Assembly: GCF_011634835.1 (NCBI RefSeq)
Contig: NZ_SIRP01000001.1
Location: 3,430,315-3,494,314, forward strand
DNA length: 64,000 nt
From: Isoptericola sp. BMS4
GTDB lineage: Bacteria > Actinomycetota > Actinomycetes > Actinomycetales > Cellulomonadaceae
Reading direction: 5' to 3'
Under the pieces are notes generated by a model. It was not told where the DNA came from. It did no database searches and saw only the letters and a program-made list of their open reading frames with translations. Position 1 is the stretch's first letter. Each line of letters opens with the position of its first letter. This document shows positions 52,670 through 63,847 of the stretch, in pieces. The position numbers were made by a program, and so were the translations under genes.

Positions 52670-54052
52670 TCAGTCTGCACCGACGTGCGCGGCGGCGACC
52701 TCGCGGACCCGGTCGGTGAGCCGAGCGAACCCCTCGCGCGCGGGCGATGCCGGCGCGTGCTCGGCCAGCGTGCGGCCCGCGAGCAGCGCCGCGTCGAGGG
52801 CGGGCACGTCGTCCGGCACGACCTGGACGTCGTCGAGCCCCGCGTAGCGCGACAGCGCGTCACGGACCACCTGCTCGGGCCTCGGGCCCACGGCGGACGC
52901 CCGCACCCGGTTCGCGACGACGACCCGTGGCGCCGCGACGGGCACCGGCACCTCGGCCAGCTCCTCCAGCCCCCGCACCAGGCGCTGGACCCCGATCGGG
53001 TCGGCGCCGCCAACGGCCACGACGACGTCCGCCGCCTGCAGCGCGGCGAGGGTGGCCGCGTTGCGCTGCGGCGCGTACGTGTCGTACATGAGCAGCTCGT
53101 CGGACTCCAGCACCGGCCCGCAGTCCACCACCGTCCACTCGGCGAGCTCCCGGGCCCGCTCCAGGACCACCTCCAGCGCGCTGGCGGGCAGCTCGGGCCA
53201 CCGCGCCGCGCGCGTGATGCCGGTCAGCACGCGCAGCCGGCCGGCGACCACCGGGCTGTGCCGGGCGAGGCCGGGCACGTCGAGCGTCCCCTGGCCGGCC
53301 ATCCGTGCCGCCGCGGCGAGCCCGGGGGCGTCGTCCAGCATCCCGAGCCGCGTCGCCACCGACGAGCCGTAGGTGTCGGCGTCCACGAGCAGGCTGGTCC
53401 GCGCCGGCGTGTCGGCCTCGGCCCGCCGCCGATCACGGCGGGAGTGCCGCCGACCCGTCGACCGCGCCAGGCCCGCGAGGTCGGCGGCGACCTCCACGGC
53501 CGTCGTCGTGCGTCCGGGCGCGCCCACGGGCCCCCACACGGCGACGACGGTGCCCCTGCGCCCGGGCTCGGGTACGGGCGCTTCCGCGCCAGGCTGGTCG
53601 GCCTGGCGACCCGGGTCGTCCGCGGGGTGGTCGAGGAGCAGGTGTGCCGGCCCGGGCCCCGGCGTGCCCGGCCCGGTGTCGGCGCCCGGACCCGCCGGGA
53701 CGGCGGCGGCGTCGCGCACCGCCGCGAGGACCGAGGCGTCGTCGGCCGTCTCCAGCACGACGTCGACGCCGAGCGCCCGCAACCGCTCGACGGGCGCGTG
53801 CCCGTCGCCGATCGCCACCACGCGCACGCCGGCGCCGTGCAGCCGCCCGACCGTGTCCCGGTCCAGGCCGGGCAGCTCGGCGGAGGTCACGGCGACGGTC
53901 CCCGCCCCGGCCGCCGCCGCGGCCAGCAGCTCGGCGACGTCGCCGCAGCGGCGGGTCACGGTGGCGCCGGAGCCCGGCGCACCCAGCGCGAGGACGACAT
54001 CGGTCTCGGCGGGCCCCTGCACCGCACACAGGACCGTGAGGTTCCCAGCCAT
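52670..54052 (-). CDS. CpaE-like ParA/MinD-type protein with non-canonical P-loop
   Basis: The 460-residue protein has a receiver-like N-terminal domain without phosphorylation residues (VTVLCAVQGPAET-like start to about 110), an Asp/Pro/Gly-rich linker and a MinD/ParA-type ATPase domain. The P-loop reads GPVGAPGRTT, with Arg where the usual Lys of GGxGKT/S should be. SLLVDADTYGSSVATRLG stands at Walker B, and WTVVDCGPVLESDEL follows. CpaE/TadZ proteins place pilus machinery at the pole. Here only a CpaB-like partner is present. Confidence 0.75.
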   Translation of the reverse strand: MAGNLTVLCAVQGPAETDVVLALGAPGSGATVTRRCGDVAELLAAAAAGAGTVAVTSAELPGLDRDTVGRLHGAGVRVVAIGDGHAPVERLRALGVDVVLETADDASVLAAVRDAAAVPAGPGADTGPGTPGPGPAHLLLDHPADDPGRQADQPGAEAPVPEPGRRGTVVAVWGPVGAPGRTTTAVEVAADLAGLARSTGRRHSRRDRRRAEADTPARTSLLVDADTYGSSVATRLGMLDDAPGLAAAARMAGQGTLDVPGLARHSPVVAGRLRVLTGITRAARWPELPASALEVVLERARELAEWTVVDCGPVLESDELLMYDTYAPQRNAATLAALQAADVVVAVGGADPIGVQRLVRGLEELAEVPVPVAAPRVVVANRVRASAVGPRPEQVVRDALSRYAGLDDVQVVPDDVPALDAALLAGRTLAEHAPASPAREGFARLTDRVREVAAAHVGAD

Positions 54053-54708
54053 CAGGAGACGTCCCCGGCCCGCGGCACGACGGTCACGCTGTCCGGCGAG
54101 CCGAGCGCCTTGAGCACGGCGGGCAGCCGGTCGGTGCCCACGAGCACGTGCAGCGTCGCGCCACCGTCGACGACCAGGCCGCTGCCGGCGGCGTCGACCT
54201 GCTCGACCACGACCCCGCGGACGACCGCCTTCGGCTCGCCCACCGCCTGGGTGGACCCGCTCGGCGCCTGCGGGACCGACCACAGGTCGACGACGGAGCC
54301 CGGCGCGACGCGCTCCGAGACCGCCTGGTCCACGGGCACCGCCACGGACCGCACGTCGACGTCCTCGGCGGAGCCGACCGCGCTGCGCGCGACGAGCTCG
54401 CCCGGGTCGACCACCCGCAGGGCCACGACGTCCTCGGGCAGGGGCTCGTCCGCCCGCAGGTACAGCTCGGCGCCGGGGTCGAGCCGGACGTCCACCGTGC
54501 GCAGGTGCTCGACGTCGACCGGCTCGCCCGGCGTGAGCGCCGCGTCGGCGGCGTAGACGGGCACCGTCCGCCCCGCGGCGGCGACGGCCCAGGAGCCGAG
54601 CGCGACCGCCGCGGCGACGATCACCACCCCGACGACGAAGCGGGGGTCGCGCCACGACGGGCGCCGCAGCCGCGGGGCCACGGGGGCGGGCAGGTGGTCG
54701 GTGCTCAC
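54052..54708 (-). CDS. CpaB/RcpC-like SAF domain protein
   Basis: The 218-residue product has a short cytoplasmic N-terminus, one membrane segment (about 22-45) and an extracellular SAF domain (VPVYAADAALTPGEPVDVEH, YLRADEPLPEDVVALRVVD, GELVARSAVG). A second beta domain ends SVTVVPRAGDVS. CpaB proteins line the Flp pilus channel at the cell wall. GTG 54708 follows GGAGG at eight bases. The stop overlaps the CpaE-like start by one base. Confidence 0.72.
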   Translation of the reverse strand: MSTDHLPAPVAPRLRRPSWRDPRFVVGVVIVAAAVALGSWAVAAAGRTVPVYAADAALTPGEPVDVEHLRTVDVRLDPGAELYLRADEPLPEDVVALRVVDPGELVARSAVGSAEDVDVRSVAVPVDQAVSERVAPGSVVDLWSVPQAPSGSTQAVGEPKAVVRGVVVEQVDAAGSGLVVDGGATLHVLVGTDRLPAVLKALGSPDSVTVVPRAGDVS

Positions 54709-54846
54709 GGGCGTTCCCTCCGGAGTTGGTGACATCGGGCGCCTCGTCGCGCCCCGCACCCATCATCCGCGATCCTCGCGGTGCTCCTGACCACTCCTGT
54801 GGACAACCACCATGAACCACGACTCCTCGTGTGCCAGACTTCCCCT

Positions 54847-55056
54847 ATGACCACCCGGTTCCTGTCGCTCGCGGACGTGCAGGAGATGCTCAGCATCTCC
54901 AGCACGCAGGCGTACTCGCTCGTGCGCTCGGGCGAGCTGCCGGCGATCCAGGTCGGGCCCAAGAAGGTCTGGCGAGTCGAGGCCAGCAAGCTCGAGGAGT
55001 ACATCGAGCGGCAGTACGCCCGCACCCGGGAGCGCATCGCCTCGGGCGACCTCTGA
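54847..55056 (+). CDS. Small MerR-like helix-turn-helix protein (HTH_17/excisionase type)
   Basis: The 69-residue protein is almost entirely one winged-helix domain: FLSLADVQEMLSISSTQAYS is the HTH, LVRSGELPAIQVGPKKVWRV the wing, and SKLEEYIERQYARTRERI the last helix. Such proteins include phage excisionases and, in actinobacteria, stand-alone regulators related in fold to BldC. No integrase or att site is near, so a chromosomal regulator is more likely. It is divergent from the CpaB/CpaE-like pair and about 670 bases from a phased repeat array. Confidence 0.85.
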   Translation: MTTRFLSLADVQEMLSISSTQAYSLVRSGELPAIQVGPKKVWRVEASKLEEYIERQYARTRERIASGDL

Positions 55057-55095
55057 GCGCTCGCCTCTGGGCCTTCCGAGGCCCGAGCGCCCGCG

Positions 55096-55644
55096 TCACG
55101 ATCCGCTGACGCGCAGCACCGCCGCGAACGGCACGGTGCGCACGACGGGCCGCGCCCGGTCGGTCTCCTCGACGTCGAGATGATCCGCGCCGACCCTGCC
55201 GATCCGGCCGGCCACCTCCCCGCCGAGCGTGCGCACGAGCACGCGGGCACGGTCCCGCTGCAGCCCGCGGAGCACGTGGCCGAGCCCGAGGCGGTCGGTC
55301 CGCGCGGTCGACGGCGTGCCGTGCCGGCCGAGCCCGACGACGGCCGCGACCGCCGACCGCGGCACCAGATGCTGCGCGGGCCCGTGCGCGCCGTGCCCCT
55401 GCAGCAGCAGCCACGCGTCGGCGACGCGGACGAGCCGCCCCTCGACGCCCTCCCGGTCGAGCAGCTCGACGCGGAGGGGCCGGCCGACCACGGCGCGGAG
55501 GCGGTCGGTGAGGCCGATCGACGCCTGCTCGGCGCGAGTCAGGTCGGCGACCACCCCCTCGCGCTCGGCCGCCTCCTCGGCGGCGAACCGCGCCTCGAGG
55601 TCGGCGAAGAGGAGCTCCCACCGGGTCGGGCTCGTGCCGGTCAT
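55096..55644 (-). CDS. Conserved actinobacterial protein of unknown function
   Basis: The 182-residue protein has an acidic helical N-terminus (WELLFADLEARFAAEEAAER) and then short beta-rich parts resembling small barrels (VELLDREGVEGRLVRVADAW, LVRTLGGEVAGRIGRVGADH). No catalytic motif was recognised. It is convergent with the HTH gene (39 bases between stops) and divergent from the LysM gene across the repeat array, so the array may control it. Confidence 0.6.
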   Translation of the reverse strand: MTGTSPTRWELLFADLEARFAAEEAAEREGVVADLTRAEQASIGLTDRLRAVVGRPLRVELLDREGVEGRLVRVADAWLLLQGHGAHGPAQHLVPRSAVAAVVGLGRHGTPSTARTDRLGLGHVLRGLQRDRARVLVRTLGGEVAGRIGRVGADHLDVEETDRARPVVRTVPFAAVLRVSGS

Positions 55645-55725
55645 CGATCTCCCTCGTCGCGCTCGCCGGACGCCCACAGCATGCCCGGGGTGGACAAGCC
55701 GGCACCAGTCCGCTTGAATATCCGC

Positions 55726-55765
55726 CATCAGACATCATCAAACAGCATCAAACGGCATCACTGGT
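55726..55765. repeat. Four 10-bp-phased CATCA direct repeats
   Basis: CATCAGACAT, CATCAAACAG, CATCAAACGG and CATCACTGGT follow each other without gaps at 55726, 55736, 55746 and 55756. The patch is AT-rich against a very GC-rich background. The last unit also forms CATCAC-TG-GTGATG. It lies between divergent genes, about 40 bases before the LysM start. One repeat per helical turn suggests head-to-tail binding of a small regulator. Confidence 0.7.
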
Positions 55766-55804
55766 GATGATCGATCACCTGTGGTGGCGGACAAAGGAGA
55801 ACCG

Positions 55805-56680
55805 ATGCCCAGATCTGCCCGACGCGACGGCCGGGGCACCGGCCGTCTGGCGCTCGTGGCGGCGGCCGGCGCGACGGCGGCCGCGGCGCTCGCCCTCCGC
55901 CTCGCCGCCGTGACGGGCCTCCCCTCCGGGCACGCCGCCTCGACCCTGGGCACCCTGCCGGTCGAGGGCCTGGTCGAGGTGGGCGCGCTCGCCGCCGGGC
56001 TGCTCGCGGCCATGTGGCTGGCGCTCAGCGCGGCGGTCGCCCTGGGCTGCGTCGTCATGCACCGGCTGGGTGGCCGGTGGGCTGCGGGCGAGGCGGTGCT
56101 CGAGCGGGTCGCCCCCGCGGTCGTGCGGCGCCTGGCCCGCTCAGCCGTGGGCCTGGGGGTCGGCACCGGCCTGGCTCTCGCGCCCTCCGCAGCGCTGGCG
56201 GCCGACGACGCTCCGGCGGCCCCCGACCCCGCGTCCGCCGTGGCGGTGGTGGACCTCGGGTGGCAGCCCACGACCGGCGACGCGGACGCGGCGGGCGGGA
56301 AGGGGGCGACCGACGCCGTGGCCACCGTCGACGACGGCGACACCGTGGAGGCGGTGGAGGCGGGCTCGGCTGCGCATGCCGGCCCCGGCGGCGGCACGGC
56401 CGCCGAGCCGGGCATCACGCCGGCTCCGGCCGGCGACGCCTCGGTCGTGGCCCGGGACCTGCGCGGGACGACGCTCGCCGACGACGACACCGTCGTCGTG
56501 CTGCGCGGCGACACCCTGTGGGACATCGCGGCCGCCCGCCTCGCCGAGCACGGGGCGGCGGCGCCGTCGGACGCCGACGTCCTCGAGGAGATGACCCGCT
56601 GGCACCAGGCCAACCGCGACGTCATCGGCGCGGACCCTGACGTCATTCTGCCGGGCCAGGTCCTGCAGCCGCCCGGCTGA
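55805..56680 (+). CDS. Membrane protein with C-terminal LysM domain
   Basis: The 291-residue protein has two or three membrane segments in the first 130 residues (GRLALVAAAGATAAAALALR, ALAAGLLAAMWLALSAAVAL), a Gly/Ala/Asp-rich linker, and a C-terminal LysM-like domain (VVVLRGDTLWDIAAARLAEH, RDVIGADPDVILPGQVLQPP) that should bind peptidoglycan outside the membrane. AAAGGAG lies five bases before ATG 55805. It is next to an Rv3235-like gene. Confidence 0.82.
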   Translation: MPRSARRDGRGTGRLALVAAAGATAAAALALRLAAVTGLPSGHAASTLGTLPVEGLVEVGALAAGLLAAMWLALSAAVALGCVVMHRLGGRWAAGEAVLERVAPAVVRRLARSAVGLGVGTGLALAPSAALAADDAPAAPDPASAVAVVDLGWQPTTGDADAAGGKGATDAVATVDDGDTVEAVEAGSAAHAGPGGGTAAEPGITPAPAGDASVVARDLRGTTLADDDTVVVLRGDTLWDIAAARLAEHGAAAPSDADVLEEMTRWHQANRDVIGADPDVILPGQVLQPPG

Positions 56681-56746
56681 GCGCGCCCCGCCCTCCCCCG
56701 CCGGGCACACCGCCGGCGGGCCGCCCCTCACCGAGAGAGGTTCACC

Positions 56747-57343
56747 ATGAGTACGACCAGCACCGAGGCACCGTCCGCCCCGGGCGGCAGCGTCGAGGCC
56801 GTCCCCACGGTCGGCACTCCGGGCGGGCGCACGGCAGCCCGCGTGACGGGCGCGCCGCGGCGCAGCCGCCCCGGCAGCTACCCGGAGACCGCGCGCCGGC
56901 CCCGGGTGCGCAAGGTGACGCTCGGGGCCACGCCGCAGCGGCGGCCCGTCCCGGCCGACGACGAGCCCGAGCCGCGGCCGCTCGCCACGCCGTGCACGGA
57001 GCCCCTGCCGGACCCCACGGCGCAGTGCTGCTCCATGGTCCGGGCCGCGGTGGAGGTGCTGCGCGGGGAGCGGCCCGCGCACCACCTGGCCCGCTGGGTC
57101 AGCCCGCAGGTGCGCGAGCAGCTCGTCGAGCGCGCGCAGCTGCTCCGCGCGGCGGCTCCCTCCGCCGGGCGGCGGGCGACGAGCCGTCCGGTCCTCGTGC
57201 GCCGGGTACGGCTCCTCCGCCTCGGGGACGACGCGGCCGAGGCCACGGTGGTGCTGGACGACGACGGCCGCGTGCGGGCCGCGGCCGTCCGGCTCGAGGC
57301 GCGGCGCGGCGTCTGGCGCGCCGTCGTCCTCGAGCTCGGCTGA
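56747..57343 (+). CDS. Rv3235-like protein (DUF6459)
   Basis: The 198-residue product has a disordered Pro/Thr/Arg-rich N-terminal half and a compact C-terminal domain (MVRAAVEVLRGERPAHHLAR, VSPQVREQLVERAQLL, VVLDDDGRVRAAAVRLEARR, GVWRAVVLELG). It fits the Rv3235 family, which is Ala/Arg/Pro-rich and lies near secA in mycobacteria. The function is unknown; the fold recalls small nuclear-transport-factor-like domains. It is convergent with secA, 18 bases between stops. Confidence 0.75.
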   Translation: MSTTSTEAPSAPGGSVEAVPTVGTPGGRTAARVTGAPRRSRPGSYPETARRPRVRKVTLGATPQRRPVPADDEPEPRPLATPCTEPLPDPTAQCCSMVRAAVEVLRGERPAHHLARWVSPQVREQLVERAQLLRAAAPSAGRRATSRPVLVRRVRLLRLGDDAAEATVVLDDDGRVRAAAVRLEARRGVWRAVVLELG

Positions 57344-57361
57344 GACGGAGGCGTCCTCACC

Positions 57362-60370
<3,009 letters not shown>

Positions 60371-60540
60371 GCAGTACTCCAGGGTCGGTGGCGCCCCGGC
60401 ACGCCGGGACCGAACGGGCAGGTGGCGACGGCGCCGGCCGAGACGCCGACCGCACCGTCACCATGTCATACCGCCGACCATCCTAGGCCCGTCGGCGGGG
60501 CGGCCCTCCCAGGTTCGCGCCCGACGAAACTCCGGGGCGC

Positions 60541-62154
60541 TCAGGAGCTCGGCGCGGCGGGCCTCCCGGTGCCCGCCTGCCCGGCGGACGCGATGACGGC
60601 ACGGTCGGCCAGCTCGGCCCCCGCCGCCCCGTAGAGGTGGAATACGGCGTCGGCGCCGTGCCGACGCAGCTCGGCGGCGTCCTCGTCGTAGCGGGCGATG
60701 GCGGCGACGCGGCCCTCGAACCCGGCGGCCCGCAGCCGGGCGAGCGCGATGAGGTTCGCCTTGTGGAACGGCATGGCGAGCACCGCGAGCCGCACGCTGC
60801 CGGCCCGCTTGACCCGCGCCCAGAACTCGGAGTCGGTCGCGTCCTCCCCGACCACGTCGACGCCCTCGTCGCGCAGCGTCTGCACGCGGGTGCGGTCGTG
60901 CTCGACGCCGAGCACGGTGAGGCCGTAGGCGTCCCGCAGCCGCCGATACGTCGCGGAGCCCACCCGTCCCAGCCCCAGGACGACGGCGTCCGCGTCCCCG
61001 ACGTCGACCGGCCGGTCGTCGGGGTGCAGGCGGGCGACGTCGCGCCGCGGCAGGAAGCGGGTGAGCCAGGCGGCGATCTCGACGCCGCGCCGGTTGACGA
61101 CGGCGGACACCACGAAGCTCGCGGCGACCGCCAGGGAGACGATGACGGCCCACTCCTCGTCCAGCAGGCCGGCGGTGGCACCGACGGTCACGACGATGAT
61201 GCCGAACTCCGAGTAGTTGCCCAGCGCGAGGCCGACGAGGAACGCCGTGCGCCGGCGCAGACGCATCGCCCACAGCAGCAGGGCGTACAGCGCGGCCTGG
61301 ATCGGCAGCAGGACGAGCAGCGCGGCCGCCAGGGCGACGTCGGCGAGGGTGGGGACCCCGTGCAGCCCGATCTGCAGGAAGAACGCGACGAGCGCGAGGT
61401 CCTTGACGCTCAGCAGCGACCGGGACAGCTCGGTGGCGTGACGGTGCCCGGCGAGCAGGGCGCCCATGACGAGCGCGCCCAGGTCGCCGGACAGCCCGGC
61501 GGCCTCGAAGAGCCAGAATCCCGGCACGAGGGCGACGAACACCCCGAAGAGGGGCTGCAGCTCGCCGTGCCCGGCGCGGTCCCACACACGCCGCAGCAGC
61601 CAGGCGCCCGGCACGAGGGCGACGAGGGCCGGCGCCCAGGGGCTCGGCGGCTCGCCCGTGGAGACGGCGATGAACGCGACCGCGACGACGTCCTGCACCA
61701 CCAGCACCCCGACCGCGATCCGCCCGTAGAGCGCCGTCGTGTCGGAGCGGTCCTCGAGCACCTTGACGACGAACACGGTCGAGGAGAACGCCAGGGCGAG
61801 CCCGACCAGCGCGAGCGAACCCCACGACTCGTCCGCGAGCAGCGCGACGCCCGCGACCGCGAGGACGCCGAGGAACCCGACGGCGAGGGCGATGCTCACC
61901 GCCAGGTGCACGACCGTGGTGAGCCAGATCTCGGGGCGCAGCAGGGACCGCACGTCGAGCTTCAGGCCGATGGCGAACAGCAGCAGCGCGACGCCCAGCT
62001 CGGCGACCAGCTCGATCTCCGGGAGCTCCGGGGCGCCCGTCGCGCCGAGCGCGAACCCGGCCGCGAGGAATCCGACGAGGGGCGGCAGCCGCACGAGCGT
62101 CGCCGCCATACCGCCCACGAGCGCTGCGACGAGATAGAGCACGGCTTCGCCCAT
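60541..62154 (-). CDS. Kef-type cation:proton antiporter with TrkA-N domain
   Basis: The 537-residue protein is a CPA2 antiporter with 12 or so hydrophobic segments, including LPPLVGFLAAGFALGATGAP, VALLLFAIGLKLDVR and VLVVQDVVAVAFIAVSTGEP. A cytoplasmic TrkA-N Rossmann domain follows (about 388-505, VVLGLGRVGSATYRRL). It probably exchanges K+ or Na+ for protons under nucleotide control. Mycobacteria have a similar gene (kefB, Rv3236c) near secA1 and Rv3235. The 170 bases before secA show no further gene. Confidence 0.92.
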   Translation of the reverse strand: MGEAVLYLVAALVGGMAATLVRLPPLVGFLAAGFALGATGAPELPEIELVAELGVALLLFAIGLKLDVRSLLRPEIWLTTVVHLAVSIALAVGFLGVLAVAGVALLADESWGSLALVGLALAFSSTVFVVKVLEDRSDTTALYGRIAVGVLVVQDVVAVAFIAVSTGEPPSPWAPALVALVPGAWLLRRVWDRAGHGELQPLFGVFVALVPGFWLFEAAGLSGDLGALVMGALLAGHRHATELSRSLLSVKDLALVAFFLQIGLHGVPTLADVALAAALLVLLPIQAALYALLLWAMRLRRRTAFLVGLALGNYSEFGIIVVTVGATAGLLDEEWAVIVSLAVAASFVVSAVVNRRGVEIAAWLTRFLPRRDVARLHPDDRPVDVGDADAVVLGLGRVGSATYRRLRDAYGLTVLGVEHDRTRVQTLRDEGVDVVGEDATDSEFWARVKRAGSVRLAVLAMPFHKANLIALARLRAAGFEGRVAAIARYDEDAAELRRHGADAVFHLYGAAGAELADRAVIASAGQAGTGRPAAPSS

Positions 62155-62286
62155 CGGTCCTCCTCCCGGGGGCCCGATCCTACGTGGGCGCCGGCCACGG
62201 CGCCGGGCCGTCCGGCCGCCGGAGGCAGGACGGCGAGGACCGGCCCGCGGTCGCCGGACGGCCGCGCGGGCGGGCGGGCCGGGCGG

Positions 62287-63513
62287 TCACGCGGCGCGCA
62301 GCACGGCGTCCAGGTCGCCCGCCAGCGCGCCGACCGGCTCGACGTCGGTGGCGCCCAGCCCCAGCCAGCCCGCGAGGGTGTCCAGCTCGTCGCCGAGCTC
62401 GGCGAGGGTGTCCGCGTCGGCGTGGGCGGTGGCGTGCGCCGCGCGGACGCGCAGCACGCCGGCCTGCCGGTCGGCCTTGAGGTCGACGAACGCGGTGATC
62501 GCGTCGCCCTGGAGGAACGGCAGCACGTAGTACCCGAGGGTGCGCTTCGGGGCGGGCACGTAGATCTCGATGCGGTAGTAGACGTCGAACAGCCGCTCGA
62601 GGCGGCGGCGCTCCCACACCAGCGGGTCGAACGGGCTCAGGAGGGCGCGGCCCGTGGCCCGCCGCGGCACCCGCGCGTCGCGGTGCCGGTACGTGCGCTC
62701 GTCCCAGCCCCGGACGGTGACCGGCAGGAGCGTCCCGGACTCCACGAGCTCGTCCAGCGCCCGGCGCACGGCGGGGCCCTTGAGGCGGAAGTAGTCGGCG
62801 AAGCAGCGGAGCGTCCCGACGCCGTGGGCACGGGCTCCGAGCTCGAGGAGACGCCGCACCGCCACGTCGTCGGGGACGGGTTCGGCGTGCCGCAGCGCCG
62901 GGGGCAGCACCCGCTCCGGCAGGTCGTAGCACCGCTCGAAGGCGGTGTTGCGCCGGGCGGTCATCACCTCGCCGGTGAAGAACAGGTACTCGAGGCAGCG
63001 CTTCGCGACCGTCCAGTTCCAGCCCCACTCCTCGCGGGAGCGGGCCGACGCGCGGCCGGCCGCCTCGAGCTCGTCGTGGATGCGGCTCGCGGTGACCGGC
63101 CCCCGCTCCGCCACCAGCCGGCGCACCAGGTCCAGCTCGGCGGCGTGCTCCAGCGCGGCGCCGGAGATCATGCCCCACGCCTCCTGACGGGCGTTGCGGC
63201 GGCGCCACTCCAGCAGCGGGTACGTGGCGGCGGGCACGAACGAGGCGACGTGCGCCCACGTCTCGAGCAGACGCCGCGGCGCCCTCGACGCCGCCCGGTC
63301 CAGCAGACCGACGTCGTACGCCCCGAGACGGGAGTACAGCGGCATCAGGTGGGCGCGGGCGAGCACGTTGACCGAGTCGATCTGCAGCAGGTTGACCCGC
63401 TCCACCTCGGCCAGCAGGCGCCGCATCGTCACGGGGCCGCGCGACGTGTCGGGCCGGGGCCGGTGCAACCCTTGCGCCGCGAGCGCGACGCGCCGTGCCT
63501 GGGCGAGCGTCAT
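62287..63513 (-). CDS. YcaQ-family winged-helix DNA glycosylase-like protein
   Basis: The 408-residue product matches the YcaQ/AlkX plan of tandem winged helices and a beta barrel. The QxD motif of interstrand-crosslink glycosylases is at Gln44 and Asp46 (LLQIDSVNVLARAHLMPLY), and SPFDPLVWERRRLERLF and IEIYVPAPKRTLGYYVLPF are typical C-terminal blocks. It should help unhook crosslinked or alkylated bases. ATG 63513 follows GGTGGA; GTG 63522 is possible. It lies between hpf and the antiporter gene. Confidence 0.85.
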   Translation of the reverse strand: MTLAQARRVALAAQGLHRPRPDTSRGPVTMRRLLAEVERVNLLQIDSVNVLARAHLMPLYSRLGAYDVGLLDRAASRAPRRLLETWAHVASFVPAATYPLLEWRRRNARQEAWGMISGAALEHAAELDLVRRLVAERGPVTASRIHDELEAAGRASARSREEWGWNWTVAKRCLEYLFFTGEVMTARRNTAFERCYDLPERVLPPALRHAEPVPDDVAVRRLLELGARAHGVGTLRCFADYFRLKGPAVRRALDELVESGTLLPVTVRGWDERTYRHRDARVPRRATGRALLSPFDPLVWERRRLERLFDVYYRIEIYVPAPKRTLGYYVLPFLQGDAITAFVDLKADRQAGVLRVRAAHATAHADADTLAELGDELDTLAGWLGLGATDVEPVGALAGDLDAVLRAA

Positions 63514-63600
63514 GGAGTCCACCCGGGCATCCTGCCCGCCCCCACCGACACGAGCACGACGACGAGCAGGTCTGCCGGTGGCCGAAATGGACCGCCCCCG

Positions 63601-63667
63601 GGTGCCGAACATGTGGTTGGTCCCGGATTGTGCCGTCGAAACCCGGACAGACCACATGTTCGGCACC
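63601..63667. repeat. 17-bp inverted repeat upstream of the YcaQ-family gene
   Basis: GGTGCCGAACATGTGGT (63601-63617) is repeated in inverted form at 63651-63667, with 33 bases between that hold a weaker inner stem. It may be a terminator for hpf or an operator. The whole gene-free stretch 63514-63847 holds this palindrome and the larger one at 63703-63802, and nothing else that could be supported. Confidence 0.75.
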
Positions 63668-63702
63668 GGGGAAGCACATGGTCGACCGTGAGCCGACAGC
63701 AG

Positions 63703-63802
63703 GAGAGCGGGGCGAGGGTTCTTCGCGGGGACGTCTCACTCCCGAAGTGGAGGGCGCCCAGCGCCCGTGAACGCGTCCCCGCGAAGAACCCTCGCCCCGC
63801 TC
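63703..63802. repeat. Palindromic element, intact copy 2
   Basis: Perfect 29-bp arms (63705-63733 and 63774-63802) enclose 40 bases with the core CTCCCGAAGTGGAG (63739-63752), a GGGCGC/GCGCCC stem and GTGAACGCG (63067+700 onward, 63067 not used; core tail at 63767-63775). The core and right flank recur at 28995-29070. The element is 46 bases past the hpf stop and could act as its terminator, but its second copy is in an unrelated gap. Confidence 0.8.
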
Positions 63803-63847
63803 GACCACAACCGATGAACGGCCCCGCTCGACCGCGACCGCAACGGG

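Noticed and set aside
54847-55056. Phage excisionase and integration site
   Set aside because: The HTH type fits excisionases, but no integrase, att repeats or phage genes are in the window.
55726-55765. CRISPR or plasmid-type replication iterons
   Set aside because: The units are 10 bp with no spacers and no cas genes, and there is no replication initiator nearby; an operator array is more likely.
52670-57343. A Tad/Flp pilus or secretion locus
   Set aside because: Only CpaB- and CpaE-like genes are present. No ATPase TadA, TadB/C, prepilin or secretin-like gene was found.
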